From assembly GCF_021531695.1 (NCBI RefSeq), contig NZ_JADYUI010000006.1, positions 62,001 to 126,000 of the forward strand: a stretch of DNA of 64,000 bases. The letters run 5' to 3'. Positions 1-10,259 of the stretch are shown one piece after another. The stretch's first letter is position 1. The number at the start of each line of letters is the position of its first letter. Source of the DNA: Roseburia hominis (GTDB taxonomy: Bacteria > Bacillota > Clostridia > Lachnospirales > Lachnospiraceae). The position numbers and the translations under genes were made by a program. Below the pieces are notes generated by a model. That model was given only the letters and a program-made list of their open reading frames with translations, was not told the origin of the DNA and searched no databases.

Positions 1-2318
1 TCTCCGACAATGTCCGCCTCTCCATAATCCACATCATATTTATGCAACTTTTCAATATAACGCACAAAATGAAACAAACCTTTATAACTGGTATTTTCAT
101 AGGAAATTGCCCGCTCAATCAACATATTGACATTCGCGCGTTTCTGCTCCCCTGCCGGAAGTGCCGTAATATAATCCAGATATCCGGTTCTTTCCAATAC
201 AGTCATAAGTAATTCATGCACCGGTGTATACGGCACTAATGCACGAAATTCCTCTAATTGCTCCAAAAACTGTTCCAGGTGCTTCACAAGAGCTTTCTCG
301 GCATGTTCATTCTCCTTAGAAACATACCAGAGGATACTGTCATAAAACTCTTTTTTATCCGATGCCACTTTGATTTTTGCCAGATCTTCACCAGAAAAAC
401 CACCAATTACAGAATGTAACACTGCCGCAAGCGGAATATCCTGCCTGGGATTATCTATGATACGAAGCATATTTAACACCGTCTGAATCTCAATTGTCGA
501 AAAATATCCGGTCTTTGAAGGTGTTATTGCAGGAATTCCCTGCTGCATCAACACTTTTACAAATGTATCCGCATAATTACTGACACTACGAAGTAAAATG
601 ACAATATCTCCATAAGTGGCCGGTCGTAATTTCCCGGTCTCTTTCTCTGTTACCAGCTGCGTTTTCAGCAACTTTTTTATCCGCGTTGCAACAAGATTGG
701 CTTCCAGCTCCTTTTTATCCCAATCTGGTTCTGTCAGATTCTCATTTTCTTCCTTTTCCTCTGCAACAAGAACTTCCATACAAAAATCATCTTTTTGGTC
801 TGTCCTGGGATAATCCGCTCCCACATACAACGCTGCCTCTTTGTCATATACAATGTTGCCAAGATCCTTTTTCATAATCTGATAAAAAATATCATTGACA
901 CCATCAAGCACTTCCTTACGGCTTCTAAAGTTTTTCTGTAAATCAATGCGCTGTTTTTCTCCATCATCAGTCGTATAAGTATCAAACTTTTCCATAAACA
1001 ACTCCGGTCTCGCCAGACGAAAACGATAAATGCTCTGTTTTACATCGCCAACCATAAAAAGATTGTTCTGCCCGAACCGTTCTCTTGAAATTGCTTTTAA
1101 AAGTGTCTCCTGCACAAAATTGCTGTCCTGATATTCATCAATCATGATTTCATCAAACAATTTTGCAAACTCATCTGCTGTCTCCGTTGGTTCTTTCGTT
1201 TCTTCGTTGATTAAAATCTTTAATGCAAAGTGTTCCATATCAGAAAAATCGACCAGATTTTTATTTCGTTTTTCTAATGCAAATGCTTCTTCATAACTTT
1301 TTGTCAGCGTAATCAGCATTTTTGCCATCGGTGCAGTCTTTTCCAAATCACCAAGAATATCTTCCGGTGCTTTAAAAAAGTATTTGTCACGAAGGTCCTT
1401 TACCGTCTTTTTCATTTCATCACGCATTGCCTGCACTCGTTCTTTTTTTTCTAAATCTCCTGCAAATTTTCTTGCCGCTGCAAGTTTTGGGAACGCTATA
1501 GCATACGCATTTATTCCTGCACTTAACTCTTCGTACTTCTCTAATTGTACAAGGTCTGTAAGACATTCTACATCTTCCTTTAATGCATCCTCATACATAT
1601 AAGGGCCATCGGATTCCTGACAAATACCAAGAGCTTCTCTTATCATCACAAGGCAGTCAGCAAGCGTTTCTTTCACAGAATCTACCAGTGTAACTAACCA
1701 TACACTGTTTTCTGCTTCTTCTGCTGTAAAGCCCGACTCACAGGAAGTAAGCCACTCCATTGGCCACGGATAGCTCAAAGAATAATCATGCAGCTTCAAA
1801 ATCATGTCACGGATTGCCTGATCATTTTTTGCATTACCGTAGCTTTCCACAAAAGTCAGAAATTCATCAGAACCAGCTTCATAATACGACTCAAGTACCT
1901 GATCTAAAACATCAGAACTAAGAAGGGCAAGCTCTCCGTCCTCTGCCACACGAAAATTCGGCTCCAGATCGATTTTATGAAAATAATTCCGAATCACATA
2001 AAGGCAAAAACTGTCAATTGTGGTAATCTGTGCATGATGCACCAAAGTTGCCTGTTTTGCCAGATGCGTATCCGTCGGATTCTGCTCTAATCTTTCTTCA
2101 ATGGCATCTCTGATACGCTCCCGCATCTCAGCTGCAGCCGCATTTGTGAATGTTACAATAAGCAATCTGTCAATATCCACTTTATCTTCGATAATCTTCG
2201 TTAAAATACGTTCTACCAAAACTGCTGTCTTACCCGAGCCTGCAGCAGCAGATACTAAAATATTCCGGTCTCTTAACTCAATGACTTTCTTTTGGTCACA
2301 GGTCCACGTCATCCCCAT
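1..2318 (-). CDS. addA: ATP-dependent helicase/nuclease subunit AddA (partial, C-terminus outside window)
   Basis: AddA is the UvrD-like helicase and nuclease subunit of AddAB, which processes double-strand breaks for RecA loading. The 772 codons in the window stay open to base 3, so the gene continues beyond the left edge. The N-terminus reads MGMTWTCDQKKVIEL, followed by a Walker A (SAAAGSGKTAVLVERI, near residues 21-36) and an AAAAEMRERI segment. Later parts contain GDVKQSIYRFR and LQKNFRSRKEVL, typical UvrD-family motifs. The start at 2318 is chosen because AGGAGG lies 6 nt upstream; it falls inside the last codons of addB (overlap about 23 nt), so translation is probably coupled. The catalytic nuclease domain is not visible here. 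Confidence 0.95.
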   Translation of the reverse strand, partial: MGMTWTCDQKKVIELRDRNILVSAAAGSGKTAVLVERILTKIIEDKVDIDRLLIVTFTNAAAAEMRERIRDAIEERLEQNPTDTHLAKQATLVHHAQITTIDSFCLYVIRNYFHKIDLEPNFRVAEDGELALLSSDVLDQVLESYYEAGSDEFLTFVESYGNAKNDQAIRDMILKLHDYSLSYPWPMEWLTSCESGFTAEEAENSVWLVTLVDSVKETLADCLVMIREALGICQESDGPYMYEDALKEDVECLTDLVQLEKYEELSAGINAYAIAFPKLAAARKFAGDLEKKERVQAMRDEMKKTVKDLRDKYFFKAPEDILGDLEKTAPMAKMLITLTKSYEEAFALEKRNKNLVDFSDMEHFALKILINEETKEPTETADEFAKLFDEIMIDEYQDSNFVQETLLKAISRERFGQNNLFMVGDVKQSIYRFRLARPELFMEKFDTYTTDDGEKQRIDLQKNFRSRKEVLDGVNDIFYQIMKKDLGNIVYDKEAALYVGADYPRTDQKDDFCMEVLVAEEKEENENLTEPDWDKKELEANLVATRIKKLLKTQLVTEKETGKLRPATYGDIVILLRSVSNYADTFVKVLMQQGIPAITPSKTGYFSTIEIQTVLNMLRIIDNPRQDIPLAAVLHSVIGGFSGEDLAKIKVASDKKEFYDSILWYVSKENEHAEKALVKHLEQFLEQLEEFRALVPYTPVHELLMTVLERTGYLDYITALPAGEQKRANVNMLIERAISYENTSYKGLFHFVRYIEKLHKYDVDYGEADIVG

Positions 2319-5300
2319 GGGCTGCCTCCTTTCTCATTTCTGCTATAATATCCGTATCAGAATCAAACCGTTTTAATTTACGATAAGAAAATCCCTCCAT
2401 CCGCTCATCAAAGCCACATACACCATGATACGGACAATAAGAACATGCCTCTCTTTTCTCTGTTTTGTACGGAGATACCTCAATATCTCCTTTTAATATT
2501 TCTGTTCCAAGTTTCTGAATCTTCTGGTTTACATAATTCGAAATCGTCTGAAATTCTTCTTCATTTACCGCATGGGAACCGCTTCGTAAAGAACCATCTT
2601 TTTTACGCCCAACCGGAAGAATCACTGAATTTCCCTCTAAATCATGCTCCATCGCATCAATCACTTCCGGCGCAGCATTAACAAGACCATCCAGTTTCAA
2701 CTTACTTAAGATCTCTTCAAAAATCTGTTCTTCTGATTTTTCTTCTGTCATATCAACAAATGGATCATCCATATGATAATAAAATATTCCACCCGGATGC
2801 ACTTCTTTTTCCGGATGCTTTTTTTTCATAAGTTCTAATCCGGCATTCAAGTAAACGACCAGCTGTAACTGAAGTCCATGATAAATAGACAAAAGTTCGA
2901 ACTGTGTACTTCCTCCGGACTTATAATCCATAATCTTCACATAGATATCATCCTCATTCTGCCAGACATCCATCCGGTCAATTCTACCGCGCAAACGCAT
3001 TTTTTCTTCTTCGTTTAAGACAAAATTCGTCGCATCAAGTTCTTCCGTAAAGGAAAAATTGACCTCATAATTTTCCGGTAAAAAACTGCCTCTTCGAATC
3101 TGTTCCGTGAGCGTTATAATTGTCCTTTTTAACAAATAATGCATTCTTTCTACCATATAGGCATCCTTTGCCGTATCATAAAGCGCCGTATTGCGCATGG
3201 ATGCAACCGCATCGCTTAATGCGTCCTTTAAAAGCGTTTGCATCATTTCATCCGGCACGGTAAACCAGTTATATTTCGTTTTTTCTAATGCTTTGGAATA
3301 ATCCTCAATTGCCTGATGCAAAATATTTCCAAGGTCTACCGGAGCAAATTCACTGATTTGCCGCTCATTTAGCCCAAGTCCATAAGTTAAGAAATGGGAA
3401 AACGCACACGAAGCAAAACGCTCCAGTCTCGTTACGCTGTTCTCTAACACGCTTCCATACAAGGCACGTGCAACGAAAGGAGATAATTGTTCTTTTGTAT
3501 GACTATAAAATGCCGCATCAAGAAGTGATTCTATTTTTCCTGCCCATGCTTCGTTTTTTTGATACCATGCATAAAGTGCCCGCCATGTTTCATTTATCTT
3601 TCCCTCTTTGGCATCCTTAAGCCCCTCTAAAAATATCGGAAGACTGCTTTTTGGCGTAACGAGCCTTAGGTCTTTTTCATTTTCCATTTCTTCTAACAAT
3701 GGAAAAATCTTTTTTACAACACCAATCAAATAAGACTTTCTAAGTGCCGTTCCATCCGTTCCCACTCTGGCATAGGTAAGATACAAACGCTCGGATGGTT
3801 TTGTCATATTAAGATAAAGATAGAATTTCTGCATAAAGGCACGCTCTCTTTCCGTTGGGGAAAGCGTAATATCTTCCTGTAACAATTTTTCCCGCTCTAA
3901 CTGCGAAATAATACCGCCTTTTCCATCTGCTTTTGGAATAATTCCATCATTTAAGCCAAGGAAAAATAATACCTTAATATGCTCTAATCGTGTTCGTTCG
4001 ATATCTCCAATGACCACCCTGTCGTATCCCGGCGGAATCACAGCGACATTGGCTGCTTCAAAACCGGCATCCAAAATTTCCCGGTATTCCTTTAAAGAAA
4101 GTACTTCATCTCCCAGTAAATCAACCATTTTCTGAAACAAATCCATGATAATCTCATAAATCTGTTCATATTCTTTTGCCATCTCAAGCTCACCGGCCTG
4201 CTCAAACTCTTTCGCATGTTGTTTCAATTGTTCCTGCATCTCATGCTTTACAATAAATTGATACAATTCCACGGTTTTATCCAAAAGTGTTGCATCTTTT
4301 CTTTGAAAAGTTTCTCTAAGCGGTGTAAAAAGAGAAACAAACCTTTCTCTTATTGCATTTAATGGTTCTAGCGCTTCTTCCTTTAAACCTTTTGGAATAC
4401 GCACCCATTTTTTAGACCAGCGGGAATATCCACGGATTCCGGTTGCAAGCACATAGTTTTCCACTTGATCAATCGCATCCTCGCTTTCTGCCGTAAGTCC
4501 GGTTCTATAATAACGAAACACACTTTCATAGGAAAAATCCTGTTCTATGATTTCTAATGCTGCTCTTATCAGCTCTGTGAATGGATGAAATAAAACCCCT
4601 TTCGTCTGATCCATAAAAATTGGAATCTCATAGGTATCAAAAATTTCTTTTGCGTAATTGGCATAAGTCTCCTCTGCTCCGGAAACAATCGCAAAATCTC
4701 TGTAACGATAACCTTCCTCACGTACCAAGCGTCTGATTTCACCTGCTGCAAAAAGAAGTTCTTCTTTTGGATTTTTTAATGTTAAAATCCTGATACTGTC
4801 CTGTTCTTTTCTATAGCGTTTATAAGTATTCCGAAACAGATTCTGCTCTAAGTGATATAACGCTTCCGCATGTAAAAAACGCTTTTTATTCCCCTCTCTT
4901 TGCACAATCGGCTCGTTTATTTCTGTATCACACTCTTCGGCAATCGTAAGAAGTTCCCGAATCATTTTTTTACTCATAAAAAACAGATCCTGAATCTGTG
5001 GATTTTCATAGAAATTTTCCCTGTCATCAATCGTTACCGTCACATAGATATCTTTTACAAGCGGAAATAAAACACGCAATAATTTATTCTGTATCGGTGT
5101 AAATCCGGTAAATCCATCAAACACTAAGGTGCTATCTTTTAATAACGCAGACTCGCCCGCAAGGTCTGCCAACAAATCCAAAATTTCTTCTGTCGTAATA
5201 TAAGTATCACTAAGATAATCTAAAAAGCCCTGATACATCGTGACAACATCTTGCATTTTATAGGAAAAAGAACTTGTTTCCTTTTCGCTCACCGTTTCTA

Positions 5301-5715
5301 TCATCTCCGGTGTCACGTTATACTGCATAAATTCGGAAATCAAAGATTTCAGTTCCCCGATATATCCCATCTTTTTTAAATTTCCGCCTAATACTTTAAG
5401 TTCTTTTTGTTTTTCTCCGGCTACTTTCCGTAAAACCAGATTTTTTCCGGTTTCCTCAAGTACGACAAAATCCGTCTTGCCGAGTTCATCAAAAACTCGA
5501 AATGCAAGACGGTTAAAACTCAAAACATCAATATTCATAATTGCATGCTTCGGATGCAGACTGATTAATTCCTTCTGTGTCTGCATCGTAAATTGCTCCG
5601 GAACCAGAATCAGATAATTCTGCCTCGGATTCTTCATGGATTCCTCCACTACTTTCTGATACAAATAAGTGGACTTTCCACTGCCGGAACCTCCTAAAAT
5701 AAACTGTAATGCCAT
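2296..5715 (-). CDS. addB: Helicase-exonuclease subunit AddB
   Basis: AddB is the second subunit of the AddAB helicase-nuclease of Firmicutes, acting in recombinational repair and Chi recognition. At 1139 aa it is of normal length. The N-terminus has a Walker A loop GGSGSGKSTYLYQK (residues 8-21). The C-terminal third carries the RecB-type nuclease motif around GRIDRMDVW and IMDYKSG. Four cysteines likely bind an Fe-S cluster: one in ERFASCAFSHF and three in CSYCPYHGVC near the C-terminus. The gene starts 5 nt after the phoR stop and overlaps addA, so it sits at the end of the Pho transcription unit unless an internal promoter exists. Confidence 0.96.
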   Translation of the reverse strand: MALQFILGGSGSGKSTYLYQKVVEESMKNPRQNYLILVPEQFTMQTQKELISLHPKHAIMNIDVLSFNRLAFRVFDELGKTDFVVLEETGKNLVLRKVAGEKQKELKVLGGNLKKMGYIGELKSLISEFMQYNVTPEMIETVSEKETSSFSYKMQDVVTMYQGFLDYLSDTYITTEEILDLLADLAGESALLKDSTLVFDGFTGFTPIQNKLLRVLFPLVKDIYVTVTIDDRENFYENPQIQDLFFMSKKMIRELLTIAEECDTEINEPIVQREGNKKRFLHAEALYHLEQNLFRNTYKRYRKEQDSIRILTLKNPKEELLFAAGEIRRLVREEGYRYRDFAIVSGAEETYANYAKEIFDTYEIPIFMDQTKGVLFHPFTELIRAALEIIEQDFSYESVFRYYRTGLTAESEDAIDQVENYVLATGIRGYSRWSKKWVRIPKGLKEEALEPLNAIRERFVSLFTPLRETFQRKDATLLDKTVELYQFIVKHEMQEQLKQHAKEFEQAGELEMAKEYEQIYEIIMDLFQKMVDLLGDEVLSLKEYREILDAGFEAANVAVIPPGYDRVVIGDIERTRLEHIKVLFFLGLNDGIIPKADGKGGIISQLEREKLLQEDITLSPTERERAFMQKFYLYLNMTKPSERLYLTYARVGTDGTALRKSYLIGVVKKIFPLLEEMENEKDLRLVTPKSSLPIFLEGLKDAKEGKINETWRALYAWYQKNEAWAGKIESLLDAAFYSHTKEQLSPFVARALYGSVLENSVTRLERFASCAFSHFLTYGLGLNERQISEFAPVDLGNILHQAIEDYSKALEKTKYNWFTVPDEMMQTLLKDALSDAVASMRNTALYDTAKDAYMVERMHYLLKRTIITLTEQIRRGSFLPENYEVNFSFTEELDATNFVLNEEEKMRLRGRIDRMDVWQNEDDIYVKIMDYKSGGSTQFELLSIYHGLQLQLVVYLNAGLELMKKKHPEKEVHPGGIFYYHMDDPFVDMTEEKSEEQIFEEILSKLKLDGLVNAAPEVIDAMEHDLEGNSVILPVGRKKDGSLRSGSHAVNEEEFQTISNYVNQKIQKLGTEILKGDIEVSPYKTEKREACSYCPYHGVCGFDERMEGFSYRKLKRFDSDTDIIAEMRKEAAHGDDVDL

Positions 5716-5720
5716 AGCAT

Positions 5721-7052
5721 TTATCCTTCCTTCTTTTTCGGAAACAGAACGGAGATTTTTGTTCCAACGCCAATCTCACTGTTAAGCTCTAATTTTGCAT
5801 GATGCTGTGCTACAATATGCTTTACAATTGCAAGCCCAAGTCCTGTTCCGCCGGTCTGCTTTGAGCGACTCTTGTCCACACGATAAAAACGTTCAAAGAC
5901 CCGGTTCTTATGCTCATCCGGGATACCGATTCCGGTATCTTCTACCGAAAGAATCACATTGTCATTTGTTTCTCCCACAGATACCGTTACACTTCCACCC
6001 TTTTTATTATAACGAATGGCATTGTCACACAAATTATATAAAAGCTCATTCATCATTTCTTTATTCGCATTAAGATGGGTACTTTTTCCCACTAATTTTA
6101 AGGTAACATCGTGTTTTCCCGCATTCATTTCCAGCATACTCACACACTTGACTGCCATCTCATACAAGTCAAGATTCTCATACAAAATTACTTCTGTAGA
6201 CACATCCAGTTCAGACAATCGAATAATATCATTAATAAGAGTCAGCAACCGATTCGCACTCTGGTGGATTTCACCCGCAAAACGAACCACATCCTCATCA
6301 TTTGCCATTCCATTTTCAATCAGTTCCGAATAACCTGAAATGGATGTTAATGGTGTTTTTAACTCATGTGATACATTTGCCGTGAATTCCTGCCGCATAT
6401 CTGCATTTTTCTTAATATCATCATGCTGTTCCTGTATCGTTGTAATAAAAGGCTTTAATTCCTTATAAGTACAGATGGATTCTAAATGATCCATATCATT
6501 TGCCATCTGCTCAATCGGCGTAACAATACTTTTGGTAAGATAATGTGCAAGCACTGCCCCAAGCACTGCAAGAAACATGGCAAGTACTATGGCAATTGGA
6601 AAAGACGGTGCCAAAATACTAAAAAGATTTCCCGTTTCCTTCGCTACACGAAATACTCTGCCATCGCTAAGGCGCACTGCATAATAAAACATACTCTGGC
6701 CCACTGTCTCAGAAGTACGGATTGACTCGCCTTCTCCATCCTTTACCGCCTGTTCGATTTCCGGACGATTCTCATGATTCTCCATACCGGCAATATCCAC
6801 ATCACTGTCATATTCTACTTTTCCGTCTTCCCCGATTAAGGTAATACGAAGATTATCCTTTGATGCATTATATTCCATATGTTCCATGTCATCAAAAACA
6901 CCTGTGCCCATCAGTATATGGGTACAGGTTTTCAAATTCTGCATAATCTCTTTTTTAAGAACATTATAACTCACTGCCACTGAAATTCCAAGTGTCAGCA
7001 AAATCGCTGTAAGCGACATAATAAGAAATTGCATATTAATCTTTTTTTTCAT
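5721..7052 (-). CDS. phoR: Phosphate regulon sensor histidine kinase PhoR
   Basis: This is a membrane sensor kinase of 443 aa. A first membrane segment (about residues 8-28) is followed by a roughly 100-residue extracytoplasmic region and a second segment near 128-152. A HAMP-like linker follows, then HisKA with NVSHELKTPLTSISG, which holds the phosphorylated histidine, and an HATPase_c domain with DTGIGIP and GTGLGLAIVKH. It is assigned PhoR rather than a generic kinase because it follows phoP by 3 nt in a pst-phoU cluster and two Pho boxes lie in the same cluster. Presumably it phosphorylates PhoP when phosphate is scarce, under negative control by Pst/PhoU. Confidence 0.9.
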   Translation of the reverse strand: MKKKINMQFLIMSLTAILLTLGISVAVSYNVLKKEIMQNLKTCTHILMGTGVFDDMEHMEYNASKDNLRITLIGEDGKVEYDSDVDIAGMENHENRPEIEQAVKDGEGESIRTSETVGQSMFYYAVRLSDGRVFRVAKETGNLFSILAPSFPIAIVLAMFLAVLGAVLAHYLTKSIVTPIEQMANDMDHLESICTYKELKPFITTIQEQHDDIKKNADMRQEFTANVSHELKTPLTSISGYSELIENGMANDEDVVRFAGEIHQSANRLLTLINDIIRLSELDVSTEVILYENLDLYEMAVKCVSMLEMNAGKHDVTLKLVGKSTHLNANKEMMNELLYNLCDNAIRYNKKGGSVTVSVGETNDNVILSVEDTGIGIPDEHKNRVFERFYRVDKSRSKQTGGTGLGLAIVKHIVAQHHAKLELNSEIGVGTKISVLFPKKKEG

Positions 7053-7055
7053 ATA

Positions 7056-7727
7056 TTACTCCATTCGATATCCTACGTTTCGAACTGTTTTAATCCGGCT
7101 GCCGGATTCTCCAAGTTTTTGCCGCAAAGTCTTGATATGCATATCTAAAGTCCTTGACTCTCCTTCATAATCCATGCCCCACACACGAACCATAATTTCC
7201 TCTCTTGGAATTACAATTCCTGCATTCTGTAATAACATCTTTAAAAGTTCAAATTCTTTATAAGTCAGATCGCATGGTTTCTCATTGATGCAGACCATAC
7301 GTTTCTCATCGTCTAACACAATATCGCCAAGCGTCAGGAATTTTTCCTCTGACATATTCTGGCTACGCCTTAATAATGCTTTGGTTCTTGAAATCAGCTC
7401 CATCACTCCAAACGGCTTGGTAAGATAATCATCTGCCCCAATATCAAGCCCTTTGACTTTGTCCATTTCAGATGTCTTCGCTGTGACAAGAATAATCGGA
7501 ACCCTCCTTGTTTCTGCTTTTTTACGAAGCTTTTTTACAATTTCAAGCCCATCCTCATCCGGAAGCATGATATCCAGAAGGACTAAATCCGGCACACGTT
7601 CCCGCACTTTTAAATAAAAATCCTTTGCACATTCAAAATCTTCAATCGTATAACCTGAATTTTTTAATGCGAAACATTCAATTTCCCTGATATTTACATC
7701 ATCTTCCACAACATAAATCAGTGCCAT
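7056..7727 (-). CDS. phoP: Phosphate response regulator PhoP (OmpR family)
   Basis: A 223-aa OmpR/PhoB-type response regulator. The receiver domain has the acidic pair (VVEDD), the phospho-acceptor aspartate in LVLLDIMLPDEDG (near residue 54), and the conserved lysine in DYLTKPFG. The C-terminal winged helix contains LTYKEFELLKMLL and the conserved RTLDMHIKTLRQKLG. It lies 3 nt before phoR and 11 nt after the Na/Pi transporter gene. Its likely targets in this window are the TTTACA direct-repeat boxes upstream of pstS and nptA. The family and neighbours make the PhoP call strong; DNA binding itself is inferred. Confidence 0.92.
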   Translation of the reverse strand: MALIYVVEDDVNIREIECFALKNSGYTIEDFECAKDFYLKVRERVPDLVLLDIMLPDEDGLEIVKKLRKKAETRRVPIILVTAKTSEMDKVKGLDIGADDYLTKPFGVMELISRTKALLRRSQNMSEEKFLTLGDIVLDDEKRMVCINEKPCDLTYKEFELLKMLLQNAGIVIPREEIMVRVWGMDYEGESRTLDMHIKTLRQKLGESGSRIKTVRNVGYRME

Positions 7728-7738
7728 ATTTTCCCCCC

Positions 7739-9499
7739 CTATTCCGGCAGAGCATATTTCTTATTGTATTCGTGATACATCTTCTCAAAATTCTCATTTT
7801 CTTCCTGTTTTACTGCATCCAGATACTCATGTGTTTCCAATGCATCTTCCTGAATCTGAATCATATAAACTGCAATATTCGAACAGTGGTCTGCCACACG
7901 CTCTAAATTCATTGCGATATCCGATAATAAAAATCCAAGTTCCAGTGTACATTTCTGCTTACGAAGACGTTTCATATGACGCTTCTTTTCTTCTTTATCA
8001 AGATTATCAATAACTTCTTCTAACGGCTCTACCTGATTGGCTTTTTTAATATCTTCATTTTCAAATGCCTCACAGGTCATCTCTACAATATTTTTTACTG
8101 CGGCAAAATAAACCGAAAGCTCTGCCTTTGCCTTGTCTGAAAAGGACTCCTTGCTCTTACTCAGTTTTTTTGCAATCTCAGAGAGATTCGTCGCATGATC
8201 TGAAATACGCTCAAAATCAATAATGCAATGCTGTAACATCGTTACTGTCTGCAAATCTTCTTTTGAAATTGGTTTTGCACTAATCTGCAACAAGTAGGTA
8301 CCAATTCCATCTTCATAATGATCTACCTTCTCCTCTAATTGTGCCACTTTTTCTGCCATATTGCTATCATATTTTTCTAATAACTGAAAAGCATAAAACA
8401 AAGATTCCTTTGCCGTTTTTGCCATATCTTCTGCTGCATGTTTTGCCTGCTGAACAGCAAATGCCGGTTTTTCCAGAAAACGGGCATCAAGAACAGTACC
8501 GGAAGCACTTTCTGCCACCGCTTCCTGTTCCGGAATCGTAAGCTTTGCTAATTTGACCAGACCGTTTCTAAACGGAAGCAATGCAAAGGTTGCCAGAACA
8601 TTAAATACACTGTGTACTACCGCAATCCCGGCTGCATTTGCGCTTTCTTCCAAAAAAGCAAATGGTGAAAACGCATTGATTGTATAAAATACAATCATAA
8701 ACAGAACCGTACCAATAATATTAAAATACAAATGCACCAGTGCAGCACGCTTTGCATTCTTATTTGCACCAACAGAAGAAATCATTGCCGTCACACAAGT
8801 TCCGATATTCTGCCCCATAATAATTGGAATTGCAGCACCATAACTTACGGAACCGGTCACACAAAGTGCCTGTAAAATACCAACCGATGCTGAAGAACTC
8901 TGAATGACTGCTGTTAAGACCGCTCCTACAATCATACCAAGAACCGGATTTTTAAACATCGTAAAAAGACTTGTAAATTGTGGTACATCAGCCAGTGGCT
9001 TTACTGCCGCACTCATCATATCCATACCGAACATGAGAATGGCAAACCCCATCATAATTGTTCCCACATCTTTTTTCTTTTCATTTTTGGTAAAGAGTAA
9101 CAAAATCACACCGATAAATGCAAAAATCGGTGAAAATGATGTCGGTTTTAACAGATTAAGGAAGAAATTGTCACTTTCAATTCCAACCAGACTTAAAATC
9201 CATGACGTTACTGTTGTTCCTACATTGGCACCCATGATGATACCGACTGTCTGCTCTAACTTCATGATTCCGGAATTGACAAATCCAACCACCATAACCG
9301 TGGTTGCCGACGATGACTGTATGACTGCCGTAACACCACAGCCAAGTAACACCGCTTTTATCGGAGTATTTGTCATCTTTTCCAGAATACGCTCCAGCTT
9401 TCCGCCGGAAGTTTTGGCAAGTCCGTCTCCCATGATATTCATACCATACAAAAACAGTGCCAATCCACCAAGTAGTGCCAAAAGATTAAAGAAATCCAT
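7739..9499 (-). CDS. Na+/phosphate symporter with C-terminal PhoU domain (NptA/YjbB type)
   Basis: A 586-aa inner membrane Na/Pi cotransporter. Two Na_Pi_cotrans repeats are visible, each with the QSSSA signature (AVIQSSSATTVMVVGF and AVIQSSSASVGILQAL), in about eight membrane segments. A PhoU-like helical domain spans roughly residues 340-560. The start at 9499 (MDFFNLLALLGG) is preferred over an upstream in-frame ATG at 9529 because AAGGAG sits 7 nt before it. The gene lies between phoU and phoP and has its own Pho box and -10 element, so a second, low-affinity phosphate transporter seems to be induced together with the Pst system. Confidence 0.92.
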   Translation of the reverse strand: MDFFNLLALLGGLALFLYGMNIMGDGLAKTSGGKLERILEKMTNTPIKAVLLGCGVTAVIQSSSATTVMVVGFVNSGIMKLEQTVGIIMGANVGTTVTSWILSLVGIESDNFFLNLLKPTSFSPIFAFIGVILLLFTKNEKKKDVGTIMMGFAILMFGMDMMSAAVKPLADVPQFTSLFTMFKNPVLGMIVGAVLTAVIQSSSASVGILQALCVTGSVSYGAAIPIIMGQNIGTCVTAMISSVGANKNAKRAALVHLYFNIIGTVLFMIVFYTINAFSPFAFLEESANAAGIAVVHSVFNVLATFALLPFRNGLVKLAKLTIPEQEAVAESASGTVLDARFLEKPAFAVQQAKHAAEDMAKTAKESLFYAFQLLEKYDSNMAEKVAQLEEKVDHYEDGIGTYLLQISAKPISKEDLQTVTMLQHCIIDFERISDHATNLSEIAKKLSKSKESFSDKAKAELSVYFAAVKNIVEMTCEAFENEDIKKANQVEPLEEVIDNLDKEEKKRHMKRLRKQKCTLELGFLLSDIAMNLERVADHCSNIAVYMIQIQEDALETHEYLDAVKQEENENFEKMYHEYNKKYALPE

Positions 9500-9534
9500 A
9501 ATATTCTCCTTGTATTCGACTTTTTCCAACGTAA

Positions 9535-9588
9535 AGTATAATTTAACTATGTAAAATACAGGAGTTTTTTATGTAAAATCTATGTAAA
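9535..9588 (-). promoter_or_regulatory. PhoP box and -10 element upstream of the Na/Pi symporter
   Basis: On the minus strand TTTACA occurs at 9583-9588, 9572-9577 and 9550-9555, spaced 11 and 22 bp. This matches the 11-bp direct-repeat pattern of Bacillus PhoP boxes with one degenerate repeat. A TATACT -10 element lies at 9535-9540, 9 bp past the last repeat, the same distance as at pstS. The element gives nptA-phoP-phoR (and perhaps addBA) a separate phosphate-starvation promoter. Confidence 0.8.
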
Positions 9589-9591
9589 ATT

Positions 9592-10242
9592 TTATTTCTC
9601 TGACTTATGCTCCCCGGTAATGGAAAAAATAACCCACTCAGAAATATTGGTCGCATGATCCCCAATTCGCTCTAAATACTTTGCAATCATAAGAAAATCT
9701 GTTGCCTGTTCCCCATTGTCTGTATTTTGGGAAATTAATTCAATCAGTTCACTCTTCACTTTCATAAAGAGGTCATCTACAACATCATCTTTTCCAATAA
9801 CTTCACCTGCCAGTACCACATCCTTATTCACAAATGCTTCAATACTTTTTACCAGCATAACGGATGCTTCTTTTGCCATATTCTGTATGGTTTCCAGCTC
9901 TTTTATGTATTTCTGGTCTGCCAGCTGAATTGTAATCTCTGAAATATCAGATGCCTGATCCCCGATTCGTTCCATATCCGTAATCATTTTTAAAGCAGAA
10001 GAAATCACTCGTAAATCCTTTGCTACCGGTTGCTGCTGCAATAACAATTTGAGGCAGAGATGTTCAATTTCTCTCTCTTTGTCATCAATCTCCTCATCCA
10101 TCTCAATCGTATCCTGTGCAAGCTTAACATCCTTATTTACCAGTGCGGAAATGGCTTTCTCAATTGCCTTTTCGATCAGACTTCCCATTTCTATCAATTC
10201 ATCATTTAAATGTATCAACTCACGGTCAAAGCGATTTCGCAT
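9592..10242 (-). CDS. phoU: Phosphate signalling protein PhoU
   Basis: A 216-aa all-helical protein made of two PhoU repeats of about 100 residues. Each repeat has the metal-binding ExxxD-type helix (DMERIGDQASDISE near residues 90-103 and YLERIGDHATNISEW near 190-204). PhoU links the Pst transporter to PhoR and dampens phosphate uptake and signalling. It starts 17 nt after pstB with a GGGAGA ribosome site, as the last gene of the pstSCAB-phoU unit. The next gene downstream carries its own Pho box. Confidence 0.96.
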   Translation of the reverse strand: MRNRFDRELIHLNDELIEMGSLIEKAIEKAISALVNKDVKLAQDTIEMDEEIDDKEREIEHLCLKLLLQQQPVAKDLRVISSALKMITDMERIGDQASDISEITIQLADQKYIKELETIQNMAKEASVMLVKSIEAFVNKDVVLAGEVIGKDDVVDDLFMKVKSELIELISQNTDNGEQATDFLMIAKYLERIGDHATNISEWVIFSITGEHKSEK

Positions 10243-10259
10243 ATCTTTTTCTCCCTTCC

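Noticed and set aside
8904-9554. 216-codon plus-strand frame opposite the Na/Pi symporter
   Set aside because: It is antisense to a well-supported membrane protein gene, and its Ile/Thr/Pro-rich translation is typical of a shadow frame.
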